A stretch of DNA of 64,000 nt from Neoarius graeffei (GCF_027579695.1 NC_083571.1:88400888-88464887), one strand, 5' to 3'; counted from the first letter of the stretch, positions 33,097 through 46,600 are shown. Translations and numbers: made by a program. Notes: a model not told the origin generated them from the letters alone.

Positions 33097-33245
33097 AGTT
33101 AGTCATAAGTGTTTAGAGTTAGAGTTAAGTGTTAAGTGTTAGAGTTAAGTGTTAGAGTTAAGTGTTGTTAAGTGTTAGAGTTAAGTGTGTTTTAGAGTTA
33201 AGTGTTAGAGTTAAGTGTTAGAGTTAAGTTAGTCATAAGTGTTTT
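33097..33245. repeat. minisatellite, AGAGTTAAGTGTT units
   Basis: About nine irregular head-to-tail copies of AGAGTTAAGTGTT with internal deletions, framed by AGTTAGTCATAAGTGTTT on both sides. Confidence 0.85.
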
Positions 33246-33997
33246 ATAGTTATAAGATATGTATAAGATTGTGTAACAGTATTACTAATGTAGATATTAA
33301 GATAACACTAGAGGGCAGTAACAGATACGAGATAAGATAACATAGAAGTTATAGATGTCACTGTAAGTAAAACAAATCGAATCCTGTTGCTTTCTTTTCA
33401 ATGCAGTTCAATGCAATTAATTTTTTTTTTGTTGGATATCTTCACTGATTGCGCATAATAGAACAACATTTTCTTCTCTTCTTTATTTTCTCTGGGGCTG
33501 GAGCCAGGTTCGCCTGGTTTGGTGGCCCCATGATAACTGGGCTGTGCCCAGTGCCACTGCTGGTCTGTGGCTGGATACGGAGCAGGCAGAGCTGGGCTCT
33601 CCTAGCTCCGATAGTTTAGGTTGGACTTGGAGGTCTTCTTTGTTTAAATCTTGAATGACATGGTAGATTGTGGGAAACAGTTCATGATCACAATCCCATG
33701 ACTTAAAGTTCATTTAAATGGAAAAAGCATGTTTATTTCAACAGATATATGGTCTCGGTGTGAGATTGCCAGATACGGATGGTGGCCATCTTGAAAAAAG
33801 GTCGCCATCTTGAATTTTCACGTGGCCAGGATCCTAATCTGAAAGAGTATATCCAGGAGGGTATCTGTGCAAAATTTCATGCTTGTGTCACCATTTGAAG
33901 GATTTTTTTAGTTATCTGCTCCACTATATCCCTCTTGTATGCTTTAAGTATACCACAAGTACACTTATTGATATACTGCCATTGTACTAGTTATAGA

Positions 33998-34168
33998 CTT
34001 CTTTTTGGGGGCTTTTTTCACCTTTATTGGATAGGGCAGTATAGAGACAGGAAATGAGCTGGAGAGAGAGATGGGGGAAGGATTGGGAAATGACCTTGGG
34101 TCAGACTCGAACCCAGGTCCCCAGATTTATGGTATGGCACCTTAGTCGACTGAGCCACAACGCCCCTT
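33998..34168 (-). mobile_element. second SINE family, tRNA-Leu-like head
   Basis: On the minus strand the head is GGCGTTGTGGCTCAGTCGAC then CTAAGG, with B box GGTTCGAGTCT. The body is CCCATCTCTCTCTCCAGCTC and the 3' end CCAATAAAGGTGAAAAAAGC. It is unrelated to the tRNA-Val-type SINE. Confidence 0.7.
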
Positions 34169-35997
34169 AGTAGATACTTTGAGTCCCTATTTTTAGTTTA
34201 TTATTGTATACTTTAAGTATACTGTTATAAATGTTGGTTATTTCACTAGTTTACTTGTTATACTTTAAGTTTGCTTGGCATATTACTTGTAGCTTACTAT
34301 TTATATACTGGAAATATACTTCCTTAATGTATTCTTAAAGTTTACTCATACTGTATGTACACAAGAGTGTGATTTTACAAAATCACAAGACAGAATGTTG
34401 AAAACAAGTTTGATATATTTTCAAACATTTCAAAAAGAAAGATCTACGAAATCAAGTCTTTCCTTACTGGAGAAATTGATCAATAAAGTCAAGTCAAAAG
34501 TTCTTCTGTTTTTGTGTATGATTTTAAGGTACATAAAAATAATGCAATTGAGCACACATACTGTAAAGTTTTAAACTCCAGCATTATATTATATTAATAT
34601 ATAAATTAAATGTTAAGCATGAGTCAATGACTTGACCTTATTATGCACTTGGAGCAAGATATACTAAGTATTAGTACTTTGTGGCAGAAAAACGTAAAAA
34701 GTATACTAAAGTATAAGTTTAAGTATTAAAGTATAAGTGTAAGTCTTAGTATTAATGTACTTAGTCTTAGACTTTTGTTTATACTTTTCAGTATAAGCCA
34801 AGTATACTTCACTATACTATTCTTAAGTATATAAAATATAGTTTATAAAAAGTCAACTTCAAGTATACTTCCTCAGTTTTAGTAAAAAATAAGTATACTC
34901 ATAGTACACTTGAATAAACTTCTTTTTGCTAAGGGCTACAGGCCCTCAGGTGACACTGCATTAAAAGTAGATGTGTCTTTAGTGGAAATCACTGTATGGG
35001 CTCAGGAACACTTCAGAAAACCATTGTCTGTGAAAACAGTTTATTACTCCATCCACAAATGCAAGTTAAAACCAGATATAAACAATATCCAGAAACATCA
35101 CCACCTTCTCCAGGCCCGAGCTCTTTTACAATGAACTGAGTGAAGTGGAAAATTGTCCTGAAGTCTGGACAAATAAAAAGTAGAAATTATTTTTGGAAAT
35201 CATGGACACCATGTCCTCCAGGCTAAAGAGGAGAGAGACCATCCGGCTTGTTATAAGTGCACAGTTCAAAAGCCAGCATCTGTGATGGTATGAGGGGGCG
35301 TTAGTGCACATGACATGGGTAGCTTGTACATCTGGGAAGGCATCATTAATGCTGAATGATATATACACGTTTCAGAGCAATATGCTGCCATCCAGACAAA
35401 TATTTTTCAGGGAAGGCCTTCCTTCTTTCAACAAGACAATGTCAAACCGCTTTCTGCACATATTAAAACTTCATGGCTCCATAGTAAGAGTCCAGGTGCT
35501 AAACTGGCCTGCCTGCAGTCCAGACCTGTTTCTCATTTAAAACATTTGGCGCATTATGAAGCGCAAAATATGACAAAGTAGACCCTGAACTGTTGAGCAA
35601 ATGAAATTGTACATCAGACAAGAATGGGACAACATTTCTCTTTCAAAACTACAGCAATTGGTCTCTTCAGTTCCCAAATGTTTACAGAGTGTTGTTAAAA
35701 GTAAAGGTGATGCAACACAGTAGTAAACATGCCCCTGTCCCAACTTTTTGAAATATGTTGTTGATGTCAAATTCAAAATAAGCATATATTTTTTTTAAAA
35801 ATTCTCACTTTTAACATTTGATATGTTGTATTTGAACTGTTTCCAATGAAATATAGGGTTCCCATGATTTGCAAATTGTCACATTCTGTTTTTATTTGCA
35901 GTTTACACAACATCCCAAATTTTTTTTTTAAATTGGGGTTGTAAGTGTAAATGATTGTCTCCCTTTTAAAGGAATTGAATTTGTCTATAATTATTTA

Positions 35998-38201
35998 CAA
36001 CCCCAAATCACAAGTTGGAATGGTATGTTGAAATTGAAATTAAAACCGAAAACAATGATTTGTAAATCATCTCTGACTTGTATTGCACTCAAAACAACAC
36101 AGCAGCACATTATTTGAAATGATTGATCACTTTTTAATTTTGCCATTCCTCCTCACAACATTTAAAAGGTGTTTAGAGACTGAAAACACCAAGTGGTGAA
36201 GTGTTTCAGGTGTTATTTTGTCCCATTCTTCCTGCAAACAGGTCTTAAGGTGTGAAACAGTACAGGGTTGTCTTTGTTGTGTTTTTCATTTCAATATTCA
36301 CCACACATTCTCTATTGAGGACAGAGGCGACAGGCACCCTCTTCTTCTGCAGCCATGCCTTTGTAATGTGTGCAGAATGTGGTTTTGCATTGTCTTGTTG
36401 AAATATCCCTGGAAATGATGTCGTCTTGAAGACAGAATATATTGCTCCAAAATCTCAATGTACTTTTCTGCATTAATGCTGCCATCACAGCAGTTTAAGT
36501 TACCTTTACCAAGGGCACTGACATAATCTCATACCATGACAGACCCTGGCTTCTGGACTTGTTGCTGGTAACAGTCTGGATGGTCCTTTTTGTCTTTGAT
36601 CCAGAGCGCATGGCGTCCATTTCTTGCAAAAAAAAAAGGACCTGGAATACTAATTCATCTGACCACAATACATGTTTCCACTGTGTGATGATCCATCCCA
36701 GATGCCTCCAAGCCCAGAGAAGTCGACAGCGCTTCAGGACACAATTAATGTAAGGCTTCCTTTTTGCACAGTAAAGTTTTAACTGACATTTGTGGATGTA
36801 ACTCTGTACTGTAGTGCTTGACAAAGGTTTGCCAAAGTAATCCTGAGCCCATGTGGTTATATCAGCTATAGATGAATGATGGTTCTTGATGCAGTGCCAT
36901 CTGAGGGATCAGAGATCACGAGTGTTCAGCTTTGGCTTGCACCCTTTACACATTGAAATTCTTCCAGATTCATTTTAATATTGTTTAATGATATTATGCA
37001 CCGTAAAGGGTGAGATATCCAAATTCCTTCCTATATATCTTTCTTTGAGGAACATTGTTTTTAAACATTTCAATAATTTTCTCATGCATTTGTTGACAAA
37101 CTGGAGATCCTCGGTCCATCTTTGATCCTCAAAGACTAGGCCTTTCCTGAATACTGATTTTGTACCCAATCGTTATTACAATCAGCTGTTTCAAATCACA
37201 TCATTATTTGTTTTACCGCATTACTAGCCCTAAATTGCCCCATCCCAGCTTTTCTTGGAATGGGTTTAGGTCTGAAACACAGGAATGGATGTATATTAAA
37301 GTTATACAGCCTTTCACTTTCATAAAATCGGTGAAGTTTAGTGCTCTCTGAAATTTGGTCATTGCGATATATGCTTATTTCTGTAATATCTAAAATAAAT
37401 AAATAAATAAAACCCCAGGCCATTCTGTGGCTGGGAAGTTATTTAATTTGAAGGGATTCCCTAGCAAATAATATGCATGAAATCACTCGCTTCATGCAGT
37501 CAAGCAGACAGAGGAAGTCTGTGTGTTCATGTGCAGGTTTAGCTGCTTCGTCTTCTTTTCCTTCTTCTTTTGGGTTTTACAGCAGCTAGCATCCAGTGTT
37601 GCATTACTGCCATCTACAGGGTTACCTTTGACCGTGCACTGACAGTTACATCATTCTGTTGCTAAACGAACAGCTGATCACACAGAGGTGCTCGCTGACA
37701 TTTATTAGTTTGGTCCTGTGTTTCCTTTCCTTCATAACATAACGTCTTTTCTTATTGCTTTCCGTTATTATAGTCGGTCTTTCACGTTTCATTTGCATCC
37801 TCCATTTTTCTCTCCTGTTTCAAATTTGTATCCCACAATGACTTGTGTGTCATGGTGAAGCAGGAAAAAACAGCGGAGAATTTAGGGCCATGTGGCTCTA
37901 AATTCATTAATTGTTCTATTTTAAAAAAACTAATAAAATTGGAAGTCTGTGATTCGAACTCAGAAGCTTTCGGTTCACTAAACAAAAATAATTGGGTGTC
38001 GGGGAAAATTCTTTTTATGGCCTACACTTGAAAAATCTGAAAGGCAGTTTACCTTTAATAAATTAAATAAAGTTGACCAGACAAAACATGATTCATCATT
38101 CTGTCTGCAATGAAATACAATTCAAAATAAATTTTAAAATGACTGCTTTCTTTTTTATTTGTATTTTCCATACCGTCCCAAACGTTTCTGATTTGGGGTT
38201 G
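35998..38201 (-). pseudogene. Tc1-like transposon remnant, split by TTAA element
   Basis: Termini CAACCCCAAATC and complement GATTTGGGGTTG, with TA on both sides. Coding remnants on the minus strand: 36975-37169 (N-terminal HTH, FTVHNIIKQY) and 36495-36824 (VQSYIHKCQLKLYCAKRKPY, HVLWSDELVFQ with the first catalytic D). It is closed by many lesions and by the insertion at 37296-38058. Confidence 0.8.
37296..38058 (-). mobile_element. TTAA-bounded DNA element, copy 2
   Basis: The 763-bp copy has ends TTAAAGTTATACAGCCTTTC and complement type GAAAGGCAGTTTACCTTTAA. It carries a truncated version of the shared short ORF (near 37680-37830). It is the only one of the three copies without a nested insertion. 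Confidence 0.75.
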
Positions 38202-38235
38202 TATGTTTTAGGACTCATTTCAATTTTATATTTTA

Positions 38236-38284
38236 AACAGTGTGTGTGTGAGAGAGAGTGAGAGAGAGAGAGAGAGAGAGAGAA
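38236..38284. repeat. (GT)n-(GA)n microsatellite
   Basis: A GTGTGTGTGT run passes into about 18 GA units. Confidence 0.9.
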
Positions 38285-40543
38285 AGACCAATGATATGAA
38301 TATCTGACCGTTTTGATCTTGTGGGGACATTTGGCAGGTCCCCACAAGGAAAGCTTTTTTTTTTTTTGAAATCACAAAAGTTGTAAATCAAAGAACTAAA
38401 AGCTTACTCTTTGGATACTGAAGTTAGCATTAGATTTCGGTGTTTCATAGCATTGTTTCATCTGCATTACTAATTTTTTCAATGGTGTGTGTGTGTGTGT
38501 GTTAACTATGTATTGCCACCTGCTGGTTTTGACTGAAACATGTCAGCTTTCATGTATTGCCAAATGACACTAGATTGTCAAATTGCTTTTATTATATAAG
38601 AAGAATATAGGATGCAGTCATATTGTATTTATACATCATTTACAAGAAATACACCTGGGTGGAGATTATCAGAGAGAGAGAGAGAGATATTTAAACTGAA
38701 AGCGATAAAAGGTTAAAGTATTTGCCATTCCTTCATACTGAAAAAAAAAAATGTGTATGTGTTAAAACCTGGGGTCTAAGTTCTAGATCTATTTGACATA
38801 AAGCATCTTGCAGTTTTCTTTACAGAATAAATACACTGTATATGTTGATTAGGTGCTGTTTAAAGTCAGTAAACTTGTGTTTTATACCCAGTAAGTAGCA
38901 ACTAGAATTCATCATCATCACTGTGGGGGAGTGCAGTGGGGGAGACTTAACAAGGCTGAAAGAACCAATAATCAATAATGTTGCTAAAAATACTGACAAT
39001 AATTTTCTTCATCAACTAGTTAGCTTTCTGCATTAAGAGAGGAAAAACATACAAAAGCTGACAGAAGGTACATATAGAAAGTGAAACAGAAATCAACACA
39101 CAGTCTTCAAAGCACATGAGCACATTACATTCAAAAAGAAAACTGAGCAAATATAAAAAATAATACACAGTATGGAAGCTGCACTATAAGTTCTCAGTTA
39201 TAATGAATGTACTGGTTATGTGGTTATCTAGGAGCAGAAATGGAAAAAGGAGTTTTATTTTTGTTGAGAAATTCACTGACAAGGAAGAAAATCCTTCAGA
39301 TCAGTGGGTTGATTATGATTTATGAGATGAATACACAGATTTTCTAAACAGATCATAATGCAACGTAATGCTGAAAAATAAATATTTGCACTTACATTAA
39401 ACATGATTGATCAGGAATCTTACCAGGTTGATAAATGGATTTTAAAAATAGTTAGTCAGTATTCAATCGACAAACTCGATTGATTTAGTAATCAAATTCC
39501 AAGCACACTAGAGTGTTTCTATGGACAATTTATAATCAAGCACTGCCGAATACAAGCCATAAAAGAAGCATAAACAAAATATGAGCTATGATGCATATGA
39601 TACATATTTTACCAATAGAATATGCCAAATGCCACTAATTATTAATATCAGAATTTAAATAGCCAAGTAAAAACATTTCATATGTAATTTATGGCAGTAA
39701 CAGAGAGGCTTTGTAAAAAAAAAAAAGTCAGGCTACAGTCCAGTTTCAAGAAGATTTTTTTTTTAAATAGAGGGCTGTTCAAGCTTCTATAAAAACTACT
39801 TTTTTTCAATGGATATTAAACAGTTTGCCTCATTTAGCAGCCCAGATTATCTGTAAAATGTATCTAAACACTGATCACACTATTTAAAAAAAAACAAACT
39901 ATTTTTTTGACGTTTGAGTGAATTACCTTTGGCAGAGCAAAACTAATGATTCAATACCACTTATAGGATTTCTGTTTAATTCAAGAAGCAGTGCATTTTA
40001 CTCAAGTTTGCTGCATGCCATTATCATGAAAGCACCAAGAAACGAAACAGAGCTGCGAAACGTTTTTTGCATTTTATGATTTTTCAAATCAAGACTTTCC
40101 TGGAAACGAAGTCAGGAAAGCATTCTCACACAACCTGCAGCGTCTGCACAGTAAAGACTGTAACTCTGGTATGTAGATCACATGCTGCTTCTTTTTTGCA
40201 AGCAACACAGCTGGTAATTTAAAGTTATTTTAAGCTGAGATGATAGGACGCCCTCTATCGGACGATCTGTATAAAAGGCATAGAGCATCCTGTGGAGCGT
40301 TCAAGGCCGTCAAGCTCATATGTGTGGCCTTAAGGTGCAAAGGCCATGCTCTAGTCCTCAACAGTCTGTTTGTAGTCTTTATTAGTTTGCAGTAGTCTTG
40401 ATGTCCCCTTTATAGGTACAAAATGTTGATTTTTGTTGGTGACACCAGTCCACATGTCCACAAGTTGGAAGAAAACAGTTGCCATGTGCCTCTCAATCCA
40501 GACTGCAATATGAAAATGGCTGGGGAAAAGAGCACGCTTGACT
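38285..40543 (-). other. tns3 3' UTR and downstream flank
   Basis: Beyond the tensin stop codon there is about 2.2 kb of AT-rich sequence without recognised transposons, unlike most of the window, and only a short (GT)n at 38485-38502. Candidate poly(A) signals on the minus strand (AATAAA) have complements at 40378-40383, 39254-39259 and 38588-38593; another overlaps the stop codon itself. The real 3' end cannot be chosen from sequence alone. Confidence 0.4.
40378..40383 (-). terminator. candidate poly(A) signal of tns3
   Basis: AATAAA on the minus strand, about 160 bases after the stop codon. It is the first canonical hexamer clear of the coding region. Confidence 0.35.
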
Positions 40544-40688
40544 TTATTTGGCTTTTTGGGAGCCAATCATCACCTTAGAGACGAAGTTAACGATAGCACT
40601 GGCCGGCTGCTCGGGGTCATGCTCAGCGAAAAGGTGACACACGTTCTCCATGCTGCTCCCGCTCTTCCTCGCTACAAAACCAAAGATC
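40544..40688 (-). CDS. tns3: tns3 last coding exon
   Basis: 145 coding bases, acceptor GCATACAG|GA. Encodes [20 protein letters not shown] then [20 protein letters not shown] and IGSQKAK, with TAA at 40544-40546. It is the end of the PTB domain and of the protein. Confidence 0.95.
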
Positions 40689-43600
40689 CTGTATGCACAC
40701 AGATACACACAAGGAAAAGAGTACTTGAATTTATATATTTAACATTTGTTATACAGTACAAAACCAGAGTGTCAGCGACGCAGTAGCTCACACGGCTGTA
40801 GCAATCACAAAACCAAGGAGTAACTATTATGCAGACTGACTAGATCTTCCAGACAAAACAATCAGAATCAAAATTCATTGAAAACTCACGGAGGAGTAGC
40901 AATTTTTGTGAATTGTGGACGGCTGCACATTAAAATGTAAATACACACACACACATTTACAATTTGTACTTTGTCCCAACTTTTTTGGAATCAGGGTTGT
41001 ATATATAGCATGCAAAAATCTTGTCAACAGTAGAATACACAGCCATGGATGAATGGTAAGTAATGAATTAGCAACTTCCATCCATTATCTGTAGCAGCTT
41101 ATCCTGTGCAGGGTCGCAGGCAAGCTGGAGCCTATCCCAGCTGACTATGGGTGAGAGGCGGGGTACACCCTGGACAAGTCACCAGGTCATCGCAGGGCTG
41201 ACACATAGAGACAAACAACCATTCACACTCACATTCACACCTACGGTCAATTTAGAGCCTCCGATTAGCCTAACCTGCATGTCTTTGGACTGTGGGGGGA
41301 ACCGGAGCACCCGGAGGAAACCCACGCAGACACGGGGAGAACATGCAAACTCCACACAGAAAGGCCCCTGTTGGCCTTGAACCCAGAACCTTCTTGCTGT
41401 GAGGTGACAGTGCTAACCACCACCGTGCCACCCTAAATTAGCAACTTGTAAATGAAAATTCAACAAACCCACTTGTAAATTTTGTGAAGACTCACAATCA
41501 TCCAAATAAAACAATCAAAATAAAAACCCACAGAGAACTCTGCTAGGAAAAACTAATTTCCAGAAAGTTCATCACACAGCATAATTAGCAGTTTCTTAAT
41601 GAGAAATCTCCAAATGAAAAAGTAACTTTTGTGAAGAACAATTAGTTCTTCAAAATAAAACAATCAATCAAAATGCATTAAAAACTCAGGAACAAGTCGT
41701 GATTTTCCTGAAAGTTTGTTCATCAGCCTAATTGACAACTTGCTAATGAGAAATCACAAAACCAAAGAGTAACTTTTGTACACACTGATTTGATCTTCCA
41801 AACAAAACAATCAAAATCAAAATCCATTAAAAACTCAGGAAGGAGTAGCGAGTTTCCTGAAAGTTCATTAATTGGCCTAATTAGCATCATACTAATGAGA
41901 AATCACAAAACCAAAGAGTAACTTTTGTACACACCGATTAGAGCTTCCAATCAGAATCAAAATAGTCCAAAAATTCGGGAAGGAGTAGCAATTTTTGTGA
42001 ATTGTGGATGGACGCCGGACAGACGGATGGATGCCGGAAGCAGTGTAATGGCAATAGCTCATCGTCCTATGGCCGTGTGAGCTAATAAGAAACATCCATC
42101 CATCCATTATCTGTAGCCGCTTATCCTGTTCTACAGGGTCGCAGGCAAGCTGGAGCCTATCCCAGCTGACTATGGGCGAGAGGTGGGGTACACCCTAGAC
42201 AAGTCGCCAGGTCATCACAGGGCTGACACACAGAGACAAACCACCATTCACATTCACACCTACGGTCAATTTAGAGCCTCCGATTAGCCTAACCTGCATG
42301 TCTTTGGACTGTGGGGGAAACCGGAGCACCCGGAGGAAACCCACACAGACAAGGGGAGAACATGCAAACTCCACACAGAAAGGCCCTCACCAGCCGCTGA
42401 AACCTAGGAGCTTCTTGCTGTGAGGCAACAGTGCTAACCACTACACCACTGTGCCGCCCGTCTAATAAGAATCAGAGTAAGAAAAAAGAAAAAGAGGAGG
42501 AAGACTTACTTTGCATCCAAACAGCCATCTCTCGTCCATCTGTAAATAAAATATACAGGAAGTGAGACTTGCTGGAATACATCAGTACACACTGAGTACA
42601 TGCTGTATGCTGTAGATGCATGAGATGTAAGTGTGTGTGATAGTTACTTTCTGTCTTGAGGGTCCAGAGCACAGAATATGACTGTATTAACAGGATAATG
42701 TCTCCTGAAGAACAATCTGGAAACAAAAGATATCGAAGGAAGTCAAAGTGTAATTTTTAAATACTTATGAAAAACTGTATGTAAATATAAAGGAACAGCT
42801 GAATGACACAAGTGTGTGCATGTGATTAATGATTAAAAAACCCATACACACATGTGGATTGATTTTTTTTTTCCTCCACTATTTTTTCTTCACAACTTTG
42901 AAAATCTTGTTCGTGTGTGAGAGACTTACTTCCTCTGGTTATCTGTAAGTGTGATGCCCTGTGCAGACACTTTGAAGTGAACGATAGTCGAGGTGGCTGG
43001 AGGATCCTGACTAAGACTCACTGTGGTGGCCTTTTGTACTGCTTGTACACCTGTCAGAGACTCCAGCTCCACACTGCCCAGGAACCATACATTACATGCT
43101 GAAACACACACAATACACAAGGTTGGGACGTTTGACACATTCAAACACTGCTTTCAGAGCAAGATTAGGTCACTGGAGTTACATAAACCCATCTTTAAAA
43201 GTTTTATAGAGTTTTTACAAACCACAAGCCAGGCTTGTAGTACTTGAGTCCAGGACTCGGACTCGAATCCGACTCATGCTCTAATTTTAAGGACTCGTGA
43301 CTTGACTTGGACTTGAGCACTGATGATTCGGACTTGAACTCGTGCATTAACTGCATTAGGACTCGTAAGTTGGAGACAAGGACTCGGATTTTTTTCTTTA
43401 TTTTTTGTAACATCTCATCTCATCTCATTATCTCTAGCCGCTTTATCCTGTTCTACAGGGTCGCAGGCAAGCTGGAGCCTATCCCAGCTGACTACGGGCG
43501 AAAGGCGGGGTACACCCTGGACAAGTCACCAGGTCATCACAGGGCTGACACATAGACACAGACAACCATTCACACTCACATCTACAGTCAATTTAGAGTC

Positions 43601-46600
43601 ACCAGTTAACCTAACCTGTATGTCTTTGGACTGTGGGGGAAACCGGAGCACCCGGAGGAAACCCACGCGGACACGGGGAGAACATGCAAACTCCGCACAG
43701 AAAGGCCCTCGCCGGCCACGGGGTTCGAACCTGGACCTTCTTGCTGTGAGGCGACAGCACTAACCACTACACCACTGTGCCACCTTTTTGTAACATGCCA
43801 TAATAATTTGGCATAAGATATTTATACAGTGCATTAATTTTGTACTAATTTTGTATAAGAGTGTCACACCTGTGCGGCTTGGCGCATGCATCAGATAGAC
43901 TCTTGGGCGTGCTCCAGATAGCGCGTGCGCCAAATGGACGCTCATGTGCGTGCCATAAACGGCTCACACCTGCACAGGATTAAGGCACAATCAGTGTGCC
44001 GATATAAAAACTGTGAAAACGCACTTACTTTGCGAAGTATTGACTTGCGTTCCTGACACATTACCGAGCCTTATTTCCTTGCTTGGTTTCCTGATCCCTG
44101 ATTTCCTGTTTCTCATCTTTGATTCTGCCGAGTCTACGATAGCCTGTTTGTGCCTCGCTCGACCTATTGCCTCTTTCACTGTTTTACGATTTTGCCTGCC
44201 ATTCTGGATTGTTTACCTGTCTTCACTTGTATTAATAAACACACCTTCTGCACTTACATCCGTCTCCCAACCATCTCTGACAGAATACTTCACGCTCCCT
44301 GACAAAGAGAATGCACATTCACCTGTTCATACGTCATGTTCAGGAACAAACTAATGTTAATGTCACTTAAATAGCCACCGTCAAATGGTGCAGTTGGAGT
44401 CTTATTCTCGGACTCAACTCGAATTTTTTTTTTAATTACTTGGACTTGAACACTGGGGACTCGAGACTGGACTCTGACTAGTAAATATCGGCGGTCAGCG
44501 AGCACCTCGGTGTGATCAGCTGTTTGTTTAGCGACTGAATGATTAATAAACAAGTGCAACATTTGTCAGTGCACGGTCAAAGGTAAACCTGTAGATGGTA
44601 GTAATGCAACAATGACCCTAGTATGCCGTCGTACTGCATGACTACCACATGCATACACACAAAGTCAAGGATTTGAGAAGATGTGAATATTTCAATTCAG
44701 TAGTTTAGATCCAGCCCTTGAGGTCAGTTATAAATGAGTCACTGTGTGCTATTCTCCATCTTTTTGGCACCATGTTGCAAAAATTACATTTCTTTTTCTT
44801 TTTTTTTTACATTTATTATTAGACACACACCACTAGATGCAGTGCCTAATTAAATTAACTACAGAACCAGTGCACTGAAGAAAATTTTCCCAGGTTGTGA
44901 GAAAGCGCTCGCATCAACAAGCTGTAGAAAGTTCACAGTGCAGGTCAACATAGAATCGACTCCACAGGCTGGAACCACTGTATGACAGTGCTAACCACTT
45001 GGCAGTACGGTACTGTAGTGGTTAGCACTATCGCATCACAGCAAGAAGGTTCCAGGTTTGAAACTCATGGCCGATGGGGGCCTTTTTGTGTCGAGTTTGC
45101 ATGTTCTCCTCATGTCTTCTAAAATACATGCAGACTAGGTATGTCGCTCTGGATTAGAGTGTCTGCTAAATGCCTGTAATGTAAAGGAATACTAAGTCTT
45201 TATTCAATGAGTAAAAAAAAGTGTTGCAGTGTTATCTAGACACACGTATATTTAGCTTCACAAGAGCTTACAAACCTGCTCCTTGTTTCAGTAACTCGGT
45301 GGCTGAGTTTGTAGATGTCTGCCCTTGAGACTCGCTCAACTCTTCCAGAGGGTCTGTTAGTGAGAAAGTGGTGGAGGGACTCAAATGGTTATAATGTTAA
45401 GGCTGAAGAATGCTTCAAATCTGTTATAAAGGCATGCACATGCACACACACTGGGTACCTCTGTCTGGGATGATTAGTTTGCAAGGTAAGGCCAGTGGTG
45501 TGATGGAATGTTGGCACACGAGAGCTGTTAAACTTCCTAGAAACAATTAAAGAACATATTCAAATAACACAATACTCAACTGGAAGTCGAGACAGAAAGG
45601 CATTCTGTGATGATGATGATGATGCATATATAGAAATAAACAAGTGCAACATTTGTCCACTAGAGGGAGGTGATGGTGTAAAATTTAGTAAGAATTAAAA
45701 AAAAAAAATCCTCCACCTACATGGACCTGCCAGACACACACATACACATACCAAAGTAGGGTTCATTTGGGCAGCCCTTCAGCCTCACTCCTTTCTGTGT
45801 GCACTCGATCAGGAAGTGACGCACAAGCTCACTGGTCAGATCCCCCACTGCAGTCAGACACAGGGTTTGGCATTAATTACAAACAGTACACCTAAACCTA
45901 CAAGCTCATGCTGGAGGCTAATTCTGATTGCATCCATCATTCAAAGTTGTTTTCACAGCATCAAATTTATAATATTTCTTTTTAAAACTTCTGTATAGAA
46001 ACAATCCAAAGAAAGAAAGCACAACTTTATTCATGACACACTTGTGAAATTTCCTCTCTGCATTTAACCCATCTGAAGCAGTGAACACACACATACCCAG
46101 AGCAGTGGGCAGCTATGCTAACAGCACCCAGGGAGCAGTTGGGAGTTAGGTACCTCGTTCAAGGGCACCTCAGCCCAAGGCCATCCCATATTAACCTAAC
46201 CTGCATGTTTTTGGATTGTGGGGGGGGAACCAGAGCACCCAGAGGAAACCCACACAGACACGGGGAGAACATGCAAACTCCACACAGAAAGGCCCCCGCC
46301 GGCTTCGAACCCAGAACCTTCTTGCTGTGAGGCGACCGTGCTAACCACTACACCACCGTGCCGCCCAGGTCATGTATTAGTTGCAAAAGTCACAAAATAG
46401 GCTCAACAGCTTAAAGCGATCATCGTGGTCTGATATGCAAATTTGAGAACAATGTCATTGTAACCTACAGAAAAATTATAACTGCAGTAAATCTGGCTAG
46501 TGAGTTCACCTGAAGCAAGCAAACAAACAAAATCATAAATGTTATGGTTTATTTTGACAGATTTGGTCGAATGGTAGTCTTCTGTTTTCTTCCATGTCTC

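Larger units (their letters stand above)
31056..33930 (+). mobile_element. element with ~100-bp inverted termini and a Cys-rich exon
   Basis: Left terminus around 31058-31130 and 32406-32480. The right terminus is around 33770-33930. Shared complementary blocks are AATCCTTCAAATGG, GACACAAGCATGAAATT, TCCTGGCCACG and ATTCAAGATGG. The left arm is split by another element (31139-32405). Inside are a Cys-rich coding exon and a 13-bp minisatellite. Confidence 0.65.
30819..34932. mobile_element. 4.1-kb element rich in AAGTATACTT motifs
   Basis: Termini TTAGCAAAAAG and complement CTTTTTGCTAA. The sub-terminal 250 bp on the left and about 1 kb on the right contain many copies of AGTATACTT or close variants, a self-complementary motif. 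It sits in the Tc1 remnant and contains a further element (about 31056-33930) and a SINE. No transposase of its own was found. The superfamily is unknown. Confidence 0.65.
30383..35941 (+). pseudogene. Tc1-like transposon remnant, plus strand, split by 4.1 kb
   Basis: The left part (30383-30818) holds CATATCAAATATTGAAACTG, then MGRGSP-type coding and IVK..NIPQCKIAKNLGI-like pieces. The right part (34933-35941) holds coding similarity to the same transposase ([11 protein letters not shown] at about 35500) and the terminus AATTGGGGTTG next to TA at 35942-35943. It belongs to the family of the intact copy at 17202-18808 but is far more diverged, with many stops. Confidence 0.8.
43225..44480. mobile_element. 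GACTYG-rich repeat element, interrupted
   Basis: 43225-43395 and 44388-44480 are built of GGACTCG, GACTTGG and ACTTGGACTTG words in both orientations. The middle is occupied by a SINE and an LTR-like segment. It resembles a known type of fish DNA repeat rich in ACTCGGACTTG, but no clean termini could be set. Confidence 0.4.
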
